Assembly: GCA_002862165.1 (NCBI GenBank)
Contig: PKCL01000075.1
Coordinates: forward strand, 1 to 10,414
Length of the DNA stretch: 10,414 nt
DNA from: Planctomycetaceae bacterium
Lineage (GTDB): Bacteria; Planctomycetota; Planctomycetia; Pirellulales; UBA1268
Direction: 5' to 3'
This document shows positions 1 through 9,000 of this stretch, one piece after another. The notes below the pieces were generated by a model. It had not been told where the DNA came from. It made no database searches and worked only from the letters and a program-made list of their open reading frames with translations. Numbering within the stretch: position 1 is the first letter of the stretch; each line of letters begins with the position of its first letter. The position numbers and the translations under genes were made by a program.

Positions 1-1
1 G

Positions 2-3000
2 CAAGCAACGTTCTGGTCGACACTTTCGAGAGGCGGATCTTGCGGAGCTAGCGGCGCGGGAACCGGACGGGTCGAGCCGCGTGCCGAAACCCTGCGACCG
101 CGACTCCACTTGATCCCCTTTCGCCTCATCGGCCCACACTTGCGCTGCTAGGGCCTCATGGTACTCTTTCTCCGACATCTCAAATCCCGGAATATCGCCA
201 GTTCCACTGCCTTGTATCTCTTCGTCCCTTGGCGCCGGGTCGTTCGAACCTCGAGCCGCTGGGTCGTAATCTCCATCGTCTTGAACACGAGGACGGTGGT
301 TTCTCCAGGGGCCCGAGCTGTCCGAAAGCTTCATGAGCTTCTGAGCTTCGGCTCCAGAGATAACCGTCTCCTGGACTTTTCTTCCACCGATCACATTTCC
401 GCGGCCATCCTCCTTAGGCATATGAACGACCTCTCCGGTGTTGCGCTTGATCGAGTGCAAGAGAAACTCCCTTCGCACATGCTCCATCAGAATCACTTGA
501 TTCCCTGACATGTACTTTGCTGTGAGCCGGTCATTGCGTACTGCTTCACCGTCGATAACGATGATTGTATCAGCATCTGACCGCACTCCAGAGACATCTT
601 TTGTGCCATTGATCTTACCAACCATGTGCACGTGAGTTCTGTCTCCGTACTTACCTCCGGCGACAATTCCATAGTGGAATATGCTCGATACCTTGTCTCG
701 GCTTGTCCCGTGGTACAAAAGTGGCGGAATCCTCATGTCACCTACGTCGTCGAGCCTCAAGAGACGCAAGTCCATATCAATGCGCCTACTGGCTCTCGAC
801 GTGTGTCCCTGCTGCGCCGCAAAGGAGATGAGGCGACCCTGGTGCCAGCGACCACAAAACCGCTGCTTACCCTTCCATGCCGCTTCTCTTTCATCTTGCA
901 TGACGACAGCCTCAAGATCCGCTCGTGTAATCCCGAGGTATTCGCTACCCCGCAGACGTAGGAAATCTTGCCAATTGATGTGACCATCCGGCGCAATCGC
1001 AACTTCGCGCTCCTCCTGCATACTCCCGCGGCCTCCGTCCGAGCCGCTGTCTTCTGACCATTGCCCTGTCCTGTTGTGGCGGGCAGCCAGAATCATCATC
1101 CAAGAGATGCATCTATGGCGTGGCCATTTATCAATCCGCCATTTGTGAGTATTTCGGCGTAAGAATCCGTACGCTTCTTCGCTAAGGTACTCGCGGGCGT
1201 ACCGTCCGGAAATGAAGTAATTACGAGTACCGTGTGTATTTCCTCGACTACTCCGACGGCCGCGGTTCTGGCTCGTGCAGCCTGTAGACTGCCCTCGCCT
1301 GTTTTGCTGCGGTGCACTGGGCATCGCTTCGCTCAAGTAGGACGACGCAACAAAGAAGTCACCCGCGGGAATCGGACGGTTCGAGACACGTGCCGAAACC
1401 CTGCTGGGATCAAGCTCGTGTCCAATCAAGTCAGTCCCAGAAGAGTTAACCTCTGTGATGTTCGCGTCGCAGAAGGTGTTGTGCACTGGCTCGGCTTGAG
1501 CAGCAATGCACACGGAAAGCAGGGATAATAGGAGAATACATATACGCCCTAATCGCCCTTGGGTTTTACATGTTCGACCTTTGAAATATGTTTCCCGACT
1601 TTTGGCTTTTTGTTCACAGATCGCAAGTGTAACCCAAACAAGGATGATAGGACACAACACAACAAAAACACTTGACACACACAAGTGAGCGTACGGCGAG
1701 TGATCCGCCGCAGCTTCTTTCCCAAGACCATCGTCATTGAGTTCCCCTTTTGTGCGGGGCCTTCGCTTCGGCTTGCCCGCTTTTCCCTCTTTGTCCGCAC
1801 CGAGAGGCGAGGGGTTAAAACCCAAGCTCCGGAAAGCACCTTCCAAGTCAACTTGCGACACTTCTCGCTTTTCTTTGGCTTTGGCAAGAGAAATGACTCT
1901 TTCCTCATCGGTGTAGTAAGTACCGTCAACCCATCGACCACTTCGGATGGTGATGTCGTCTGCGTAAATCTGCCAATTGGTGCAGAAACGCATCTTTCGG
2001 CCCCGACCTGGGGCGAAGACTCGGTCCGTAGCGAACGCGAAGTCTTCCGGGCCGTTGGTGGGCCCGAACGTCAGGCAGACCGGGAGATATTGCCCGCTCC
2101 GTGCGAGGATGGCTAACATCTCCCTGGCTCTCCTGGTGTTTGCTATTTGGTTAAATCCTTTGCAAGCGTCCACAAGGGTCATGAACATGCTTCCCGCAAC
2201 TTCATTCACGACTCCGTCGGCACTCCGCACAAAGTACACCGCCCGCAGTATTCGCGCGTTAACTCGCCTGTAGTCTACGACCAAACGGCGCTTGCGCTGG
2301 CGTCGGTGTTCGGCAAAGTCCTTGGTGGAGAACGGCGGGCTAGCCCATTCGCTATTGCCCCTGACAAGCTGTCCGGTGATGACATCTTTTTGAAGTTGCT
2401 CGTCAACCCAATCCGCCTCTTCACCCTTTAAGCGGTGTGGAGGGGTCCTGCAGGGCGGACCTGTAGGAATAGTATCGTGAAGAATGTACTTGAGAGCCGT
2501 GCGCGGCTCACCCTCGATCCAGAATGCTCCAGCCTTGCGCCTTAGCACTTCTATGATCGCCGCAACATCGTGCTGCGTGAGCCCTGGTCTGGCTTCACCA
2601 ACTTTGAAGCCCAAACCTTCGACTACTTTGTCCCTGTACTCTTCGGTGCGCCTGGGATCCGTTTTGATGTCCTTGCCGCAGTACTTGTACACAGACAGAT
2701 CCGGCTTAACGCAATCCCAGTCCTTTTCTTTAGCCTTTTTGGACCAATAGGCGTCAGCTAACTTCACGTTGCTTTCGTGGATCGCTTCTTCCTTCTTTGC
2801 AAGAGCTTCCGCTTCGGCGCTCCTGGAGATATCCTGCGGATCGATCTCCTTAGCCTGATCCTCTGGCGTGGCTACCTTATGGAACTGGTCCACAGGCTTG
2901 TGCATGCGAACCCCCGCGGAACGTTCGGACGGGTCGAGCCACGTGCCGAAATCCTGCAGAGGGCTTGCGCGATGCTCGACGCCATCGAGATCGACGCATT

Positions 3001-6000
3001 CGTCGTTTCCCTTGAGCAAGAATTGCTTCACTCCGCTGGCTTTGTACTTTTCCGCATTGCCTCTTCCTGTAGCAACAGGTGACTTATCAGCGAGCTTTTG
3101 CAATTCCGAAGCGGTATCGTCTTCGTGAGTTCGGCGCGAACATTCCGCGCAGAATCTTTCACAGGCCTTTGCGTACACTGAGCCCTGCACGGCATTGTAT
3201 CGGCCAGTGTACTGGGCTACTCGTTGAGTGCCTTCTCCTTCGACGCGCATCGTACCCCGAGCATGAGCATGCTCGTGCGTGCAGTCCACGAGAGCTGAAG
3301 AGTTTTTACAACGCAGCTCAAGCGCAGACAAGTCGAAATTGGCTAACCATACAACAGGTTTGTTTATTGGCTGACCCAGAGCACCAGCTCCAGGATAGCG
3401 AACATGGAACTGGCATCCCTCCGAACGGTAGAATCTCCAACCTGGCTTGGGTTCCAGCAGCGTGCCGAAGGTTTTAACGAACGCGGGCTGTTGGAACAGG
3501 AGACTTCCTTTGGGGTTTTCGATAGAAACTCCTCTCTTTCGCTCGTGCTGATGCTCAGCTACTTTTCGGGTAAACTCGTTCAGCTTGTGGGTGGTATCAT
3601 CGACGCTGCGCGAACCGAGCAGACACATTTTTGTGCATGGGGTCCCGCAGTGAATCACCTTAGGTTGCAGGCAGTAGACTATCAAGAACGCACAATCGTT
3701 CTGATCGTCTTCCGTTTCCAAGAACCAGCACCGATCGTAGGTCACGTACTGAACGTCGAACCCATCCGATGCTGAACAGCCTGCCTCACCAACTCGAACT
3801 GTGAGCTCACCGTGTCCTTTGAATATTTCAGCGAAGTCGACTACTCCCAGTCGCAGCCACTTCTGAAGCTCAGTGCTATTGCTGAACACAACCGGGTGGC
3901 TGCTAGCACCGACAGCTTCTTGAGAGACCCTGATCGCTCCTTTGCCAGCTCCGCAGAACTTTTCGACCATTTGGCACATACTTTCGTCCGTCGCCGATCT
4001 TTCTGATAACGTGTAGCTCGCGCCAGCGGCATCAACGCTACCTACGGCTTCTGAATCATACCTGTATCCGCTTTGATCCAATCTGCGAGCCGCGGCGTGC
4101 CCAAGCACTCCATCGTGGATCTGGACCGGAAATAGGATGCGGTTTATGGGCACTGTCTCTTTGGCAGGGGTAGCTCCGCTACCGAGAACTTCCTGACCTT
4201 CCTCAACGTACAGCGGCCTCCAGTACAATCGCAGATGGTGATCCGTTACGGGTTTGTGTCGATGTACTACGACTGTGGCTTCGGCTGCAGACACTGCTGT
4301 AACCTGCCCGACGGAAACGATCTTGCGTTTCCCTTCGACTTTATATACCACGTAATTTCCAGGGTGGATCTTGTGAATCTTTCCTGGTGACATACCTTCT
4401 TCCGCGAGAGCTTTTGCTTGTTCCGCGACCTTTTTACCTCGGTCTTCTAACATCATGCCTGGCGATCTTCTCTCATCCATGTCTTCAACGTCGACGCTAT
4501 CCGGTTCATCGAACTGGATGTGGTCTTTTTCCAGATTTCTGGCGTTTTCCGGGACCTTCATGACATCCTCGAGATGAATGTGCTCGACTGTGGTCCCGTC
4601 CTTTTTGCGAAGCGTGCATTTGTTTCCGTGAATTTCGGTGATGAGAGCCGGGTCGGTGTAAGGTTGCCTATATGGACTCCGCCCTCCAGCCTTACGCTGT
4701 CTCGGATCTCTAAGCACCACCTCATCTCCGACTTGGACTCCTTTAGACCTTCTGTGCCTGTTAGCTAGGTCTGCTCGCTTCTGGCTTGACTCCTGAAGAA
4801 AACCTTGGACTCTTACTTTGACTTCTCTGTATCTTTTGAAGAGACCCTTGGCATACTCGGTCACAGGCTCGAACTGTGCCACAGTAAACGGCTGCAGTTC
4901 TTTTTCCAAAGGCGTAGCCAGCGACCATCTTCTGTCAATATCCCTGGGTGTAAGGCCGTGAGGCCCTGGCGTGTTGTAGACGATGAACTCGACCACGTGC
5001 AAGAGTTCCCCAACCTCGTTCGGAAAACACTGCATCACGTCTTTCACCAGCATACCCATAATCTTTTGCGTTTCGATATGCCTGGACTCAACGAGTCCTT
5101 GTTCCATCGGTCTCCATGGTGTTCCAAACCGATGTCCAATTCCCAGTAGCGAAGCATACTCGGCCATCAGAGCGTTTTTGAGCTCCGGTCCTCGGTCACT
5201 TCTCACTAAAGTGGGAATAGTGCCGCTCCTGAAGATGCAATTGGCGAACATTCTCCGTACTTCCGTTCCATTGCATTTCGGGCTACTCTCAATGAGTAGC
5301 GCGTGGCACAAACAACAGATGTAAGTCATGGTGTACTTGCATCCTGCTTTATCCGCTGGACTGTTAGGGCCTTCCAAGTCTATCATAACTTCTTCCCAAC
5401 AATCTCTGTTAGTGGGCACAACAGGCACTGCCTCCTGTTTCTGCGGCATCTTTCGAAACCGTATGCAGGTAAGACAGCTCTCCCACCACTTGGTGACATC
5501 CTGTTTCATTGTGGGCCACCACACTTGCCTCAGCATCAAATTGTAAGTCTTTTCCGCATTCCGATGCGCTCCTAAGATACCTACATGAAACTGCTGAAAC
5601 AACCATCGTTTCCATGTCAGGTTGGCGGTCGCCATGCCATCCGGGACAATCGGGACCCAACCAGACTTGGCAGGGGAAGGCAAGCTAACTTCTCGCTCGA
5701 GAAGACCATGCCTTCCTATCCTGTATCCAGGCGCAAGTTCCTTGGCATTGAACATGCGCACCAGCGATTTATCAGCCCGCTGCGCTGATATCCATTGGAC
5801 TCTCAGAGCGTCTGACTCTGCAGGCTTGAAGTCACTTTCCCCAATATCTGCGCGAGCTTCTTCGGCGATTTCCTTCCGCTTATCCGCGTTCTTGGTGTAA
5901 TACCTCAGGCCTTCTGCTGTCGGTTCGATATCGTCGCCTTCGACAATGAACTCCGAACCACGATCAACATACTTTGTGTTGGGCACCGGGCCCTCAAACT

Positions 6001-9000
6001 TATCATCTGTGGAGCCTGATGCGGCCGCGGGAGTCGGACGGGTCGTGCCACGTGCCGAAACCCTGCTGGCCTCAGCTAGCACCATCCATCGCTGGTTGAA
6101 GATAGTGACGACTTTTCTGGGCGCGTGAGCATCCAAGCCCCACACGATGAAACAGTGCGTCATGATTACTTTACCTTTTGCCTGCGTGGCTTCGGGTCCT
6201 GACATTCCGCTCTTGAAGCGATGAAACCTGTCGCTGTAGATCACGTTCCACCGCATGCTTCCGCTGTTTCGCCCAAACACAACCACAATACACTCCTCGT
6301 TTCTGACATCCCGAAGATCCCGTTGGACTTGCTTGTGAGGGGGCTCCTTGATGTCGTCGACTAAGGTACGTTGCCACTGCTTAGCATCGCCCTCAGGCCA
6401 CTTCTTGAGAAGTCCGACTATCGGCATCATGACATATTGCACGAACCTTTTTACTGGCCCCATTTCACTCGCATGGACAACGCGCATGGAAGAACTTTCT
6501 TTCAATTTCGCGTCTAAGAAGTCGCTAGACTCCGTGGGCTCCCATCTGCCCAAGAGCTTGTGCGGCTCCTGGTACCATCTTGTCTTTGGAACGACATGGT
6601 CCTTTTCGAACTTCGCTTCCACGCAGTTTTGCAAGACCAACACATCGCCCAGACATTCCACTACGAAGCTCATTCTATACGGCAAGTCCTCGAGCCTTTG
6701 TGGCGCCTTCGGCTTGCACGGCAAACGGAAGTTCGACCCAGGTTTCCAATCCTGCACCAGGACCTGCGTTCCTGGACCGAGCTCCTGAGACTCAACTAAA
6801 CTCCAAATCATCATCGCGGTGAGGAAGTGAACATACTGCATCACAGGACCTCTTCGAATCGGCTGTGCATATGCTTTGTACGTAGCCCTCTGACCACCCG
6901 CGGAGCTGTCGGACGGGTCAAGCCGCGTGCCGACCTCCTGCTGAGTGTCAGGTGGCACTGGTCCTTCGTCCTCAACTTCTGCTGATTCTTCCTTCTTCTG
7001 GTTTGACAGTTCCTCGCGCATGCATTTCGGACACTGCCCAAACAAGAAGCATCGCTTCCCACAGGGGCATCTACCAGAGTGCTCCCACATGAGATCTGCC
7101 GGTACCTTCAGCAACCCTGCGAAAGGTACTGCGCCTAAGCTTGTAACCAGTTCAACTTTGACGGCTTTTAAGAAGGCTTTTGTATCGTTGTAATGCGTCA
7201 CTTTCTGATCGACCCAGCTCAACGTCCGTCTCGGCGGCACCGGGTAATCTGCAAAAAGCGAAGCTGCAGCAGCCTGTAACTTATCGCACTGTAAGCCCCG
7301 CTTTGAAAGGCGAGGTGCATAGACGATGATGGCTGCTACGTTTCCCCAGGCTTGATTTACCTCGGGCAATTCGGCTGGCTGAAAGTTGCGCGTCGCGAAC
7401 ACCTCCTCTAGGCATCCCGCGCTCCCATAGGCAATGGCCACAACAGCACCTTGCCCTTCGCCGAATATGATCCTTGGTTGGTGCATAGCCGCGCTCCTAG
7501 CGAGCTTCGCGACCGATACATGCAAATCAACCTTCAACGATGCAATCTGTTTCTCTGGCCCTTTGTTTGGATGCAAGGCCGCAGCTTCAAAGTGAGCTCC
7601 AACCCCATCGTCATCCTCAAACGGTCCTTCTGCGATTGCTAAATGAATGTTGTGCCCCGGCAACATGCGGCTCAACTCATTGTGCAACCTACCGGTCATG
7701 GTCAACCGCTGCTCCATGGGCACGTAATCCGGCACGTAGAGTATCTTCAGCGTTTCCTGAACTCCTTCCGCTGCCAGAATCAACCCAAACTTGGTACTGG
7801 GGTCGCGGGAATCGGACGGGTCGAGCCGCGTGCCGAAACCCTGCGGACCCGTATCAGTAGGCTTTCCAGAAACCCATGCGTCATCGCCAACTCCCCATGG
7901 AACCGCTGTATTCGGCTCCTCGTAGTCGCTAAGGAATCCATCCAAAGTGAAACCCCGGACTTGTCCGATCATGCCCTCGATGTCTTTGCTCCGTTGTTCC
8001 AGCAGCGCCTCTCGATCAGCCGGGTTGCGGGACGTACCATCGCCCAGTCGTGCTGACCTGCCTGCTAAAGACCGTACCTCTGAGCCATCAGAGACAATCT
8101 CCGATATCCACCGAAGGAGCTTGATGTCGATGTTAACAAGCTCGATAGCCTGTTGCTTTGTCATGTTGGCGTGATCCGTCCAACACAGAGACCTCATGGG
8201 CCCCAGAATCTTTTTCTGAGCCCTTTTTCCTTCTAGCTGCGCATAGCCTTCAAGCGTTATGGCGGGCCATGCCTGTTGCGGAGGCGTAAATCCTTTCCCA
8301 ACCATGGCCAAGACTTTAAACCCTGTGAGGTCTGCTGTCATCTGCACGTGCGTCGCTCCCCAAGCGATCCCACATGCATCAGCTATTTGCTCAAGCGGTC
8401 TGCTGCCATCGATCGCGCTAGCCTCATCGAGCGTAGACAGCTGGATGGCGTGTTTGCACATCAGCTTTATGGCCTTAACTGCCTTGCAACCTTCGGACGT
8501 TCCAGCACCCAGGCCTTCCGGGGGAAACTCCGCTTTCGGCTTCATGTATTCTCCAAGAATCTTCGCCGCGGTCGCATACGCTGGGGCGAGGTACCGCCTC
8601 ACCCAGTTGGTGCATCCAATAAACTGCCTGACTTGGGTCGCATCTTTGAGCGGCGCGAAGTCGACAATGGCTTGCGTCTTTTCTCCGTCATGGGCAGAAC
8701 CTTCGCGGTTCACTTTGTGCCCAAGCAAAACGGCCTCTATAGCAAAGATATGCGCTTTGCTAACCCCATAGCTGAAACCAGCTAGGATTGAAACATCCAG
8801 AAATGGCTCCAGAGCTGCGATATGCTCCGCGACTCCGGCCGAAAGCTTCGGGTGTCGCGCGACTAAATCTGCAACTCTGGCGTCGTTGTACTCCTCGGTG
8901 GGAACTTCACACTCCGTGAGATACTTGATTCCACCAGGCTCTTCGACGATATGGAAGACAGGATGCTCCGTGCTCTTTTTGCCGTCATCCTGGGTCACAG

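Noticed and set aside
1549..1941. A 130-codon minus-strand frame in another phase overlapping the RT palm end and hydrophobic region.
   Set aside because: It is out of phase with the RT YADD motif and its peptide is basic and low in recognisable motifs, so it is a shadow of the main frame.
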